From assembly GCF_019175385.1 (NCBI RefSeq), contig NC_083341.1, positions 66,621,800 through 66,685,799 of the forward strand: a stretch of 64,000 nt of DNA, read 5' to 3'. Below are positions 45,548 to 57,790 of this stretch, piece by piece. The notes beneath the pieces are model-generated. The model was given only the letters and a program-made list of their open reading frames with translations, was not told the origin of the DNA and did no database searches. The stretch's first letter is position 1. Each line of letters opens with the position of its first letter. The DNA comes from Lycium barbarum (taxonomy: Eukaryota > Streptophyta > Magnoliopsida > Solanales > Solanaceae). A program made the position numbers and the translations under genes.

Positions 45548-47680
45548 TCAGTACCGCGTTGTAGCCAATGCGGTAGATTGCATTCTAGACAGTGTCGTCA
45601 GGGTTCGGATGCCTGTTATGCCTGCGGGCAGGTTGGTCATATGATGAGAGATTGCCCTTCAGCAAGAGGTAGGGTTGTGACTCAGCCCACAGATTCAGCG
45701 GCGGGTTCTTCCTCGGTACGCCCGATAGCACAGACTTCTCAAATTACAGCAGGTAGAGGCAGAGGTAGAGGGGGAGCATCTACTTCAGGTGCTGTTCAGC
45801 CCCACGTATATGCTTTGGCAGGGCGGCAGGATCTTGAGTCCTCCCCAGATGTTGTCACAGGTACTTTGACTATATTCTCCCGTGATGCATATGCTTTGAT
45901 CGATCCGGGTTCTACTTTCTCTTATGTTACCCCATATGTTGCTGATTGTATTGGGGCGAAACCCGAGTCGATTAAACCTTTCGAGGTGTTCACTCCAGTT
46001 GGTGATCCGGTAATAGCGAGGAAAGTGTACAAAAATTGTGTCATTGTGATATGTGATCGTCAGACCAAGGCCGATTTAATTGAGCTGGAAATGGTAGACT
46101 TTGATGTAATAATGGGCATGGATTGGTTGGCGTCGTGCTATGCGAATGTCGATTGCCGGACGAAAGTGGTTCGATTCGAATTTCCGGGAGAGCCCATACT
46201 TGAATGGAAGGGTAAAACGGCATCTCCAAAGGGTAGGTTTACTTCCTACCTTAAGGCAAGAAAGATGATAGCCAAGGGCTACATTTCTCATTTAGTTCGA
46301 TTTCATGACACCGAGGCAAAGCCACCAGCTTTTCAATCAGTTCCGGTAGTGAATGAATTCCCGGATGTGTTTCCAGATGAACTTCCAGGTCTTCCTCCAG
46401 AAAGGGAGATTGATTTCGCTATCGATGTATTACCAGACACCTAGCCCATCTCTATTCCTCCGTATCGAATGGTTCTGGCGGAATTGAAAGAGCTAAAAGC
46501 ACAGTTAGAAGATTTAATGGAAAAGGGGTTTATAAGGTCTAGTTCTTCGCCGTGGGGAGCACCAGTCTTGTTCGTGAGGAAGAAAGACGGGTCTCTACGA
46601 ATGTGCATCGACTACAGGCTGTTGAATAAGGTGACGATAAAGAATAAATATCCCCTTCCGAGTATTGACGATTTGTTTGATCAGCTGCAGGGTGCCAAAT
46701 GGTTTTCGAAAATAGATTTGCGATCGGGCTATCATCAGATGAGAATTAGAGAAACAGATATTCCCAAAACAGCCTTCAAAACGAGGTATGGCCACTATGA
46801 GTTCCGAGTAATGTCGTTTGGGTTGACAAATGCCCCCGCGGTGTTCATGAATTTAATGAATAATGTGTTCAGGCCATTCTTGGATCTCTTCGTGATAGTA
46901 TTCATCGATGATATTCTGGTGTATTCTCGCACAGAGTCAGAACATGCGGACCACCTAAGAATTGTCCTTAGCGTTCTCCGAGCTCGAGAATTATATGCAA
47001 AATTTTCAAAGTGTGAGTTCTGGCTAAATTCCGTGGCATTTCTAGGTCATGTTATTTCAGATGATGCCATCCGAGTCGACACTCAGAAAATAGAAGCTGT
47101 GAAGACTTGGCCAAGACCTACGACGCCCACAGAAGTCCATAGTTTTCTGGGGTTGGCAGGCTATTATCGCAGGTTCGTAGAGGGCTTTTCATCTATTTCA
47201 GCCCCATTGACCAAGCTAACCCAGAAGTCGGCAAAATTTCAGTGGAACGATGCATGCGAGCGTAGTTTCCAAGAGTTGAAAGACAGGTTGACCTCGGCTC
47301 CAGTACTAACACTCCCAGAAGGGCCAGATGGCTATGTCGTATATTGTGACGCTTCCGGTGTGGGACTAGGGTGTGTATTGATGCAGCATGGTAAAGTTAT
47401 TGCATATGCCTAGAGACAATTGCGGAAACATGAGCAGAATTATCCAACTCATGATCTCGAACAGGCTGCGGTTATTCATGCTTTGAAGATATGGAGGCAC
47501 TATCTGTACGGTGTGCATGTTGACATCTATACGGATCATAAAAGTCTCCATCATATTTTTAAGCAAAAGGAATTGAACCTCCGGCAGAGGCGGTGGTTAG
47601 AACTGCTGAAGGACTACGATGTGAATATTTTATACCACCACGGAAAGGCAAATGTAGTAGCAGATGCACTTAGTCGTCGA
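45548..47680 (+). pseudogene. P2 CCHC knuckle, protease, RT and RNase H
   Basis: In one frame: intact knuckle CYACGQVGHMMRDC, an Arg/Gly-rich spacer, protease DPGSTFSY and IMGMDWL, RT with [23 protein letters not shown] and FIDDIL (Asp pair 46907-46912), and RNase H with [10 protein letters not shown] and [14 protein letters not shown] codons at 46442-46444 and 47411-47413 interrupt it, but each part between stops is well preserved, and the motifs keep their catalytic residues. Confidence 0.92.
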
Positions 47681-49281
47681 TCAATGGGCAGTTTACGTGG
47701 AGTTCCTTCAGAGAAGCAAGAAATGGCTCGTGAGCTCCATCGACTAGCAAATCTCGGAGTACGTGTAATGGATTCGGGTGATGCAGGGATTCGCATCAAT
47801 GTCCCCGCTGTTTCATCTTTGAATATAGAAGTGAAAGAACGGCAATATGAAGATTCCCAGTTAAGCCGCTACCGAGATCTATCTCATGAAAAGGAAAAGT
47901 CTCCATTTAAAGTTTCCATAGATGGGGTCCTTAGACATCAGGGCAGGCTATGCGTACCGGATGTGGCAAATTTGCGCCAACGGATTTTAGAAGAAGCACA
48001 TTATTCCCGGTATTCTATTCATCTTGGTGCAACCAAGATGTGCCATGATCTTAAATTGATATATTGGTGGGATGGCATGAAGCGAGACATAGCAGAATTT
48101 GTGGAACAATGTCCGAATTGCCAGCAAGTAAAGGCCGAGCATCAAAAGCCAGGGGGTTTACTGCAAGCAATGGAAACTCCTACATGGAAATGGGAAGAAA
48201 TTAATATGGATTTCGATGTAGGATTACCTCGTTCCCGAGGCAGATACGATTCTATATGGGTGATCTTGAATAGACTCACGAAAGCAACTCATTTCCTTCC
48301 AGTTAAGACCACGTATTCGGCGGGAGATTATGCTTAGTTGTATTTGAAAGAAATTGTGCGACTTCATGGAATTCCTTTGTCCATTATTACAGACAGAGGG
48401 GCACAGTTTACAGCTAAGTTTTGGAAGTCCTTCAAAGAAGGTTTGGGTACTCAGGTCAAGTTCAGTACGGCATTTCATCCACAAACTGACGGGAAGCCGA
48501 GCGTACTATTCAAACCTTGGAGGATATGCTATGAGCGTGCATGTTGGATTTTGGCGGTAGCTGGGATGAGCATTTACCCCTTATTGAATTTTCCTACAAC
48601 AAGAGCTATCATTCCGGTATTCAAATGGCCCCGTATGAAGCATTATATGGAAGAAAATGTAGATCTCCAATTGGATGGTTTGAAACCGGAGAAGTACAAT
48701 TGATAGGCCCCGACTTGATTCAACAAGCAGTCGACAAAGTCAAGATCATCCGAGATCGATTGCTGACAGCCCAGAGTCGCCCAAAATCCTATGCAGACAA
48801 TCGCCGACGGGACCTGGAATTTCAAGTTGGTGATTCGGTGTTTCTGAAAGTATCACCGATGAAGGGGGTGATGAGATTTGGCAAGAAAGGAAAACTAAGC
48901 CATAGATATATCGGACCCTACGAAATAATTAGTAAGGTGGGTCATGTAGCCTATGAGTTGAAATTGCCTACGGAGCTTGAATCAGTCCATCCGGTATTCC
49001 ATGTTTCGATGATCCGCAAGTGTATTGGAGACCCAAAAAGAATAGTTCCGGTAGATGATGTGCTAGTGATAGAGGAGCTAACCTATGAAGAGGTGCCTGT
49101 TGCCATTCTAGATTGACAGGTGCGAAGACTTCGAAATAAAGAGGTTGCTTCAGTCAAAGTCTTGTGGCGGAATAGTAATCGAGAAGAAAGGACATGGGAA
49201 GCGGAGGAGAATATGCGAGCCAAATATCTGCACTTATTCCAAGCCGCAGAGGAGACTCAAGATGAAACGTCGACGAGATGA
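47681..49281 (+). pseudogene. P2 integrase and chromodomain
   Basis: HHCC domain (CPNCQQVK), then a core with NMDF, TDRGAQFTAKFW and the DG(Q)AE motif. A TAG lies at 48335-48337, and a 1-nt deletion near 48491 hits the segment holding the catalytic Glu. After the shift the frame is open (FGGSWDEHLPLIEF, GDSVFLKVSPMKG) to a TGA at 49114-49116. The chromodomain follows in the same frame to the natural stop at 49279-49281. Confidence 0.9.
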
Positions 49282-49484
49282 GGTATGTATGCTTTATTTT
49301 ATATTTTGGGTCGTGTGTGGCCATAGATATGTTGATACTGTGATGTAGCCCTGTGAGGCGAATATATTATGGGTTGTTGTGGCAGGTAAGTAGTGCCAGA
49401 TTTCAAAGGAGACTCTGGCAAAATGTTTCTAGGATTCCCGAGTATTTTAACATTCGAGGACGAATGCTCCAAAGAGGGGAAGAA
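49282..49484 (+). promoter_or_regulatory. P2 3' untranslated part, hairpin and polypurine tract
   Basis: About 165 bp of non-coding sequence, the AACATTCG-AGGA-CGAATG hairpin (49449-49468, one terminal mismatch) and the polypurine tract AAAGAGGGGAAGAA (49471-49484) just before the 3' LTR. Confidence 0.85.
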
Positions 49485-51825
49485 TGTTACACCCCGGAAA
49501 AAGTCCTCGTATACGTACAATGAATAGACCAACGAAGGTTATGAGGGTGCGATGTTATACTAAGTAGGGAATGACCATACCTGAATTTGGGAATGAGGAG
49601 TTGCGGAATTTCATTTAGCCCAGTGGTCGTAAAGCACTTTACGGCCCGTAAAGTGAATTACGGACCGTAAAGTGCCATCGTCCTCCAGCCTTCCAAAAAT
49701 TTCAACTTTCTGTTAAGTGTGGAAATGGTTAAATACGACTTGGTATATGACCCGTAAATTGGTTTACGGACCGTAAACCTCGATCGTAAACTGACATGAT
49801 CCTCAGCCAACCTTTCTGTTTTTAACATTCTTGAATACGACCACACTATACGGTTCGTAAACTGGTATACGGCCCGTAAAGTGTGGTTTACGACCACTGT
49901 TCACCCCGACGATTGTCCATTAAAAATCAGATTTTGTGATTTATAAAAGGGACCCAAGCCTCATTTTATTTCATTACTCATCCATACAATTCAAGAAACC
50001 TCTAGAACTCTCCAACACTTCATCTATAGGAATTCAAGGGAACCCAAGGGAAACTAAGATCATCAACATCAAATCCAAGCAACAAAGTGTATGAAACCTA
50101 GTTGGAAGTCATCTTCTTCAAGAAATTCCAAAATAGGTGAAGAAGGGTTTTAGTGCTAGAGGAGTATTCTCATTCAAGCCTTGCTCAACCATCAACCAAG
50201 GTAAGTTTCATGACCATTCCATGTTGTTTAAAGTATTGAGAAGCTGAGACACTTGAAACATAGAAGAACATAGAAAATGGGTCTTGAATGAGGGAATAGT
50301 GTCACCATTGGGAGATGGTTGAATGGAATCATTAAAGTTTATATGCTATGATTATGAATACGTTGTAAACGATGTTTAGGTCGTGAAATAAGTATTATAT
50401 ACAAGGAAATGTGATAACGAACTGTAACCATAAATGTGAAGGAAATTAGGGGGGAAAATGATGGAACGTAGTGAATATATATAAATGATGGTTGTTGATT
50501 GTAATAATGTGGATGTTGTTGAGAACGTTGCGAGTTGATAGGGACTATGGGAAAAGTAGTATAAATAAAGGAAGTTCTGCCCAATTCTTCCTAGAAATAA
50601 CGACGCATTTTAAAGCCGATTAACTAATGTTAATACGATTCTCTCGTGAAGGTAACGACGTGACCTCGAAGGAAGATGAGTGATCGATAGTGTAGCTAAG
50701 AGACAAGGTATGTGAGGCTATCCTTTCTTTCTAATGGCATGAATCCTATAGTATAAGTTCCTTTCCTCTTCATGAGTTTCTATATCCATAACTATCCACA
50801 TAAAATAAGAGATATGATACGATGATGCCATATTGATAATGATATTAATCATTGCTTACACTCACCTTATGTACTAATGCCTTCAAGGTGAGGCAGAATG
50901 TCAATAATTGCTCCATAATGACATCGGGGGATCACGACCTTACGTCACCCCGATAGGATATAGATGATCTTGAGCCTTATGCATGTACTATGATAAGATA
51001 AGCATATTATTATAAGCATATGATTATAAGTATTTTATGATAAGCATGTCATGATTGCATCACACCGCGCCTAGTTGGCCGGGCAGTCACCGCTAAGGCG
51101 GGCAGCTATACGGATACACCATGACCATTTTGGCATGGGCAGACACGGGAGGCCTGGACGCGGGCTAATATTACTGATTATCACACCGTTCCGATATGGG
51201 CGGGCAGCTTGCATGTCATGTATATATGATATGATGATAAGTATGAGTAAGACAGCATGCATCACTTCTCTTATGATTATCATTCAGATTCAGATGTTCA
51301 TATTGATGTTCTCATTATATTATTGTGTTGTCCTTCTTCATTGTTCATGCCTCTCATACTCAGTACAATATTCGTACTGACGTCCTTTTTCTTTGGACGC
51401 TGTGTTCATGCCCACAGGTAGACAGGGAGGTGAGCCAGATCCAGATCCATAGCAGCGGTCAGATGAGTGAGAGCACTCCATTGTCTGGAGGTGCTTATGC
51501 TCATTCTGTTGTTATATAGATGCATATTTTGGGCACGATGGAGTCTTGTTCCATCTATGTGTATTCAGTCTGTCAGTAGAGGCTCGTAGATACGCAGTGT
51601 GGGTTAGATGGTCTCACATGATGTTACTATATGTATATATTATTTTGATAGGCGAGAGCCAAATGTATATAAAGCATTTATGTTTCTACTTAAAATATTA
51701 TTTTTCCTGCATTTCGTGTATAAAATTTGCAAAGAAGTATTAAATGAGTAAGACGAGCATTAGAACGAGTGGTGCTCGGTGGCTAGCCCCGGGTGCCCGT
51801 CACGGCCCCTAGCTGGGTCATGACA
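49485..51825 (+). mobile_element. P2 3' LTR
   Basis: A 2,341-bp LTR closely matching 39697-42052. It has an additional ACGGNCCGT unit near 49640-49672 and lacks about 40 bp corresponding to 41337-41378. It lies head to head with the M5 3' LTR, separated by 15 bp of P1. Confidence 0.9.
49628..49885. repeat. ACGGNCCGT palindrome array, P2 3' LTR
   Basis: Same array as in the 5' LTR plus one extra unit (TTACGGACCGTAAAG near 49657), showing that unit number changes on the time scale of one insertion. Confidence 0.82.
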
Positions 51826-51840
51826 TATAAATATAGGAAG
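51826..51840 (+). mobile_element. P1 5' LTR, 15-bp middle fragment
   Basis: TATAAATATAGGAAG: the first five bases duplicate the P2 target, the last five (GGAAG) are the M5 target. The same motif, TATAAATAAAGGAAG, is uninterrupted in the P2 LTR near 40751. Two insertions therefore hit within 10 bp. Confidence 0.85.
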
Positions 51841-54116
51841 TGTCACGACCCAGCTAGGGGCCGCGACGGGTACCCGGAGCAATTACCGAGCACTGCTTAT
51901 TCTACTGCTTGTCTTGCTCATTTGATACTCTTTTATCAATTTTACATACCAATTGTTGGAAAATAATATTTAATTAAAACATAAATACTTTATATAGATT
52001 TGCCTCTTGGCCATCAAAATAATATACATACATATGAAAACATCTTGTGAGACCATCTAACCCACACTGTGTATCTACGAGCCTCTACTAACATAATGAA
52101 TACATAGACGGAACAAGACTCCGTCATGCCCAAAATATGCATATATGAATGTACATCAAAGGAATAGCCATAAGCACCTATGAACAATGAAGTGTTATCT
52201 ATCAGCTGACAGCTACTGAGGACCTGGGTGAAGATCTCCTCCTTGTCTACCTGTGGGCATGAACACAGCGTCCGAAGAAAGGACATCAGTACAAATATTG
52301 TACCGAGTATGAGAGGCAATCATAATGAAAGGAACATCAATAATATGAGGATAACATCAACATGAGACATCTGGATCTGACTGATAATCATAAATGAAGT
52401 AATACATGCTGTCTTACTCATACTCATCAACATAACATGTATGCATCATATGCAAGCTGCCCGTCCATGTCGGAACGGTGTGCTAATCAATAATATTAGC
52501 CCGCGTCCAGGCCTCCCGCGTCCGGGGTACCATCTCATGCCGCCTACTAGTGGTGTCTGCCCACGCCCGTAGGTCGTGGTGTATCCGTAACGCCGCCCGC
52601 CGAAGCGGTGTCTGCCCGGCCAACTAGGCCTGGTGTGAATGCAATCATGACATGCTTATGAAAATGCTCATAGTAATATGCTTATCATAAAATACTTATC
52701 TTATCATAATGCGTATATAAGACTCATGATCAACTTTACTTTATCGGTGTGACGTAAGGTCGTGATCTCCCGATTACATTATGGAACCATCATGGACATT
52801 CTGCCTCACCTTGAAAGGAGTAGTACATAAGGTGAGTGTAGGCAAGGAATAACATCATCATCATTCTAGTGTCATCATATCGTATAACTTATCTCATATA
52901 GACATTCATAGGTATAAGCTTTTAACTTCTTAGAATGTAAGAATTCATGAAAGGAGTAGGGATTCAAGCTAAAAGATTCATGCCATTAGAAAGAAGGACT
53001 AGCCTCACATACCTTGGTCGTTTAGCTAAGATATCACTCATACCATTTTTCTCATGTTTTATATCAGCTCCCAACATTCATAATATTACTCGCAATATGA
53101 TAATCGACAATCGTCATTTACGTACATTTGGCAAAATCCACCATTTTCCTCCAATTCTCCCTTATTTCTACTTCTAACTCATCCTTGAGTTTTCATGCAT
53201 TTAATGCTTGTTTCATGATATAAACATCATTTATAACGTATTTGTACTCACAACACTTCAACATTCATAGTTCAATTCCACTATCATTCATTTATGTCAC
53301 TATTCACTCAATAATGACCCATTTCTATGTTCTTCCACATTTCAAATGTCTAAGCTTTCCAATACTTCAAACAACATGGAATAGTTATGAAACCTACCTT
53401 GGATGATGGTTGAACAATCCTTAAGTTGAAATACTTCAATTAACCAAAACCCTAGTTCCACCTTTTTGGGAATTTCTTGACTTAGAAGATCCTTTGATGT
53501 GTTCTTACACTTATTTTCATGAATTTAGTGGTGATGATCTTGATATTCGCTTTGATTCTCTTGAATTCTTGTGGAGGAAATATTTGGAGAGTTCTAGAGG
53601 TCTCTTGAGTTGTTGGATGAATAATGAAATAATATGAAGTCTAAGTCCCTTTTTAAAATCACAAAATCTGGTCTTTAATGAATTCTTGTCGGGATGAACA
53701 GTGGTCGTAAACCACCATATACGGACCGTATTTTGATTTACGGTTCGTCCTCCATGGCCGTATTTAATCATTTCAAAAACAGAAAGTTTTGGCTGAGGAA
53801 CATGGCAGTTTACGACCTGGTTTACGGTCCGTAAACCAGTTTACGGGCCGTAAACTGGGTCGTATTTAACCATATTCAACACTTGGCAGAACTTGAGATT
53901 TTTGGCAAGCTGAAGGACGATTGCACTATACGGTCCGTAAATCACTTTACGGGTCGTATAGTGCCATATACGACCACTGGGCTGAAAACATTTCCGTGAC
54001 TTTCTTATTTCCAAAAATTCTTAATTAGCCATTCCCGACTTAATAAAACATCATTCACTCAACTTTTCATCATTGCACTCATCATACAAGTACGGAGAAA
54101 TTTCCTAGGTGTAACA
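51841..54116 (-). mobile_element. M5 3' LTR
   Basis: Starts TGTTACACC at 54116 next to the polypurine tract and ends TGACA at 51841 (minus). It differs from 59263-61538 by a few percent by eye. Donor equivalent: CCAAG then GTAGGT near 53393. Confidence 0.92.
53695..53985. repeat. ACGGNCCGT palindrome array, M5 3' LTR
   Basis: It contains two overlapping perfect palindromes centred on ACGGTCCGT (53817-53839) and ACGGGCCGT (53837-53857), with arms of 11 and 10 bases, plus at least four diverged units. Confidence 0.85.
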
Positions 54117-54153
54117 TTCTTCCCCCCTTTTGGAATATTCATCCTCGAATGTT
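54117..54153 (-). promoter_or_regulatory. M5 polypurine tract and hairpin
   Basis: On the minus strand AACATTCGAGGATGAATATT (one stem now imperfect) precedes an AAAAGGGGGGAAGAA tract that abuts the 3' LTR. Confidence 0.82.
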
Positions 54154-54321
54154 CGACGCTCGGGGATTCAGGAAAAATTTTGCCAGAACTTCCCTTGTAA
54201 TTTGGACACTACCTTTCCATTACAACAACCCACAATATCTTCGCCTCACAGGGCCATATCACAATATCAACACATTTATGGCCTCACACGACCAAAAACA
54301 TAAAATTAAAACATACATACC

Positions 54322-55690
54322 TTACACCATCGACGTCTCATCTTGAATCTCTTCTGGGGATTGGAACAAATGGGGGTACATAGATTTCATCTTCTCCTCC
54401 GCTTCCCAAGGCATTTCTTCCCGATTATTGTTCCGCCATAGAACTTTGACTGAAGCAACCTCTTTATTCTGAAGCCTTCGTACTTGTCTATCCAAAATGG
54501 AAATGGGCATTTCCTCATATGTTAGCTTCTCTGTTACTTGCACATCATCAACTGGAACTATTCGTGTTGGGTCTCCAATACACTTGCGGAGCATCGAAAC
54601 ATGGAACACTGGATGCACGGATTCGAGCTCTGAAGGCAAGTCCAATTCATAGGCTACTCGACTCACCTTGCGAATGATTTGGTAGGGTCTGATATATCTG
54701 GGACTTAGCTTTCCCTTCTTGCCAAATCTCATCACTCCCTTCATCGGCGATACCTTCAGGAACACCCAATCGCCCACTTGAAATTCCAAGTCTCGTCGGC
54801 GATTATCTGCATAAGACTTTTGGCGACTTTGAGTTGTTAACAGTCGGTCTCGAATCACTTTAACCTTTTCAACTGCTTGTTGGATCAAGTCGGGGCCTAT
54901 CAATTGTACTTCTCCGGTTTCAAACCATGCAATTGGAGATCTGTATTTTCTTCCATATAAGGCCTCATACGGGGCCATTTGAATGCTGGAATGATAGCTG
55001 TTGTTGTAGGCAAATTCGATAAGAGGCAAATGCCCATCCCAACTACCACCAAAGTCCAGCACACACGCTCGTAGCATATCTTCCAAGGTCTGAATAGTAC
55101 ACTCGGCTTGTCCGTCGGTCTGTGGATGGAACGCCGTGCTGAGCTTAACTTGGGTACCTAGACCTACTTGGAAGGACTTCCAGAACTTGGCTGTGAACTG
55201 TGCTCCTCTGTCTGTGATAATGGCCAAAGGAATACCGTGAAGTCGTACAATCTCCTTGTGATACAATTTAGCATAATCTTCCGCTGAATATGTGGTTCTA
55301 ACGGGGAGAAAATGAGCTGCTTTCGTGAGTCTATCCACGATCACCCATATAGAATCGTACTTCCCTCGCGTACGGGTTAATCCTACCACAAAATCCATAT
55401 TAATTTCTTCCCATTTCCACATAGGGATTTCCATTGCTTGCAATAAGCCTCCTGGCTTTTGATGCTCGGCCTTCACTTGCTGGCAATTTGGGCACTGTGC
55501 TACAAATTCTACTTTGCCTCGCTTCATGCCATCCCACCAATATATCGATTTAAGATCATGGTACATCTTAGTTGCACCTGGATGAATAGAATATCGGGAA
55601 TAATGTGCTTCCTCTAAAATCCGTTGGCGCTAGTTTTCCACATTCGGTACACATAGCCGGCCTCGATATCTAAGAATTCTATGGAAACTT
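54322..55690 (-). pseudogene. M5 integrase and chromodomain
   Basis: Open from 55566 to the stop at 54322 (414 codons). The stretch contains a CPNCQQVK zinc-binding half, catalytic NMDF, TDRGAQF and DGQAE, the GPY-like GDWVFLKVSPMKG region, and the chromodomain (DRQVRRLQNKEVASVKVLWRN). The upstream HHCC start is lost to a 4-nt deletion near 55683 and a TAG at 55630-55632. All three catalytic acidic residues are present. Confidence 0.92.
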
Positions 55691-57790
55691 CGAATGGAGA
55701 CTTTTCCTTTTCCTGAGATAGATATCGATTATGGCTTAACTGAGGGTCTTCATATTGTCGTTCCTTCACTTCTAGATTCAATGATGAAACTGTGGGGTCA
55801 TTGACGCTAATACCTGCATCTCCTGAATCAATTGGCCGTACGCCGAGACTTGCTAACCGATGGACCTCACGAACCATTTCTCGCTTTTCCGAAGGAACTC
55901 CACACAAACTACCCATCGATCGGTGACTAAGTGCATCCGCTACTACATTCGCCTTCCCTGGGTGATATAGAATGTTCACATCGTAATCCTTCAGTAATTC
56001 CAACCATCGCCTTTGCCGCAGGTTCAACTCCTTCTGTTTGAAAATATATTGAAGGCTTTTTTGATCCGTATAGATGTCCACGTGCACACCATATAAGTAG
56101 TGTCTCCATATTTTCAATGCATGAATGACCGCAGCTAGCTCAAGATCATAAGTGGGATAATTCTGTTCATGTTTTCGCAACTGTCTCGAAGCATATGCAA
56201 TAACTTTCCCATTCTGCATCAATACACATCCTAATCCCACACCGGAGGCGTCACAATATACTACATAGCCATCTGATCCTTCTGGAAGTGTTAGCACTGG
56301 CGCTGAGGTCAACCTGTTTTTCAACTCTTGAAAGCTACGCTCACAGGCATCACTCCACTGGAATTTAGCCGACTTCTGGGTTAACTTTGTCAATGGGGCT
56401 GAAATAGATGAGAATCCCTCTACAAATCTTCTATAATATCCTGCTAACCCAAGGAAATTACGAACTTCTGTAGGCGTCGTAGGTCTTGGCCAAGTCTTCA
56501 CAACTTCTATTTTCTGAGTGCCGACTTGGATACCATCATCTGAAATAACATGACCTAGAAATGCCACTGAGTTTAGCCAAAACTCGCACTTCGAAAACTT
56601 TGCATACAATTCCCGATCTCGAAGAACGCCAAGAACAATTCTTAGATGATCTGCATGTTCTGATCCTGTGCGAGAATATACCACGATATCGTCGAAAAAC
56701 ACTGTCACAAAAAGGTCTAAGAACGGCCTGAACACATTATTCATTAAATTCATGAACACTGCCGAGGCATTCGTCAACCCGAACGACATTACTCGAAACT
56801 CGTAGTGACCATATCTTGTCCGGAAGGCAGTCTTGGGAATATCTGCTTCCCTAATTCTCACCTGATGATAACCCGATCTCAGATCTATCTTGGAGAACCA
56901 TTTAGCACCTTGCAATTGATCGAACAAGTCGTCAATTCTAGGAAGGGGATATCTGTTCTTCACCGTCACTTTGTTCAGCTGTCTGTAATCAATACACATT
57001 CGTAACGAACCGTCCTTCTTCCTTACAAACAATACTGGTGCTCCCCATGGCGAGGAACTAGGCCTTATAAACCCCTTCTCAGGTAAATCTTTTAGCTGTG
57101 CTTTTAGCTCTTTCAGTTCTGATGGAGCCATTCGATATGGAGGAATAGAAATAGGCTCGGTGTTTGGTAATACATCAATGGCGAAATCAATCTCCCTTTC
57201 TGGAGGAAGTCCTGGTAACTCGTCGGGAAACACATCTGGGAATTCATTCACTACCGGGACAGACTGGAGAGTTGGCACTTCCGCTTCCGTGTCATGAACC
57301 CGAACTAGATGACAAATATAACCTTCGGCTATCATCTTTCTCGCCTTAAGGTAGGAAATAAACCTACCCTTTGGGGAAACTGTATTACCCTTCCACTCCA
57401 GTATGGGCTCTCCCGGAAATTGGAATCGAACTACCTTTGTCCGGCAACAAACATTAGCATAGCACGATGCCAACCAGTCCATACCCATAATTACGTCAAA
57501 ATCTATCATCTCAAGTTCAATCAAATTTGCCCTTGTCTGACGATCACATATAATGACTACACAGTTCTTATATACTTGCCTCGCTATTACAGGATCACCA
57601 ACCGGAGTGAATACCTTGAAAGGTTAAATTGGCTCAGGTCTCACCCCAACACAATCAGCGATATACGGATTAATATATGAGAAGGTAGAACCCGGATCAA
57701 TCAGAGCATATACGTCACGGGAAAATATAGTCAAGGTACCTATGACAACATCTGGGGAAGACTCAAGATCCTGTCGCCCAGCTAAGGCAT
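55691..57790 (-). pseudogene. M5 protease, RT and RNase H
   Basis: Open for 636 codons from 57524. It includes the end of protease ([14 protein letters not shown]), all RT motifs and RNase H ([21 protein letters not shown]). Protease starts in the same frame near 57740 with DPGSTFSY, split by a TAA at 57624-57626. The RT active site reads FFDDIV where every other copy here has FIDDIL; both Asp residues are kept, but the change may lower activity. Confidence 0.92.

Larger units (their letters stand above)
39697..51825 (+). mobile_element. P2: complete chromovirus inserted in P1 LTR
   Basis: A full plus-strand element: LTRs 39697-42052 and 49485-51825, initiator-Met primer site, fused gag-pol with chromodomain, polypurine tract. 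It interrupts the P1 LTR at about its midpoint, so it is younger than P1. Its gag is split by solo LTR P3. The two LTRs differ by a few percent by eye, with two clear indels: a ~40-bp loss around 51147 in the 3' copy, and one extra palindrome unit near 49640. Confidence 0.92.
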
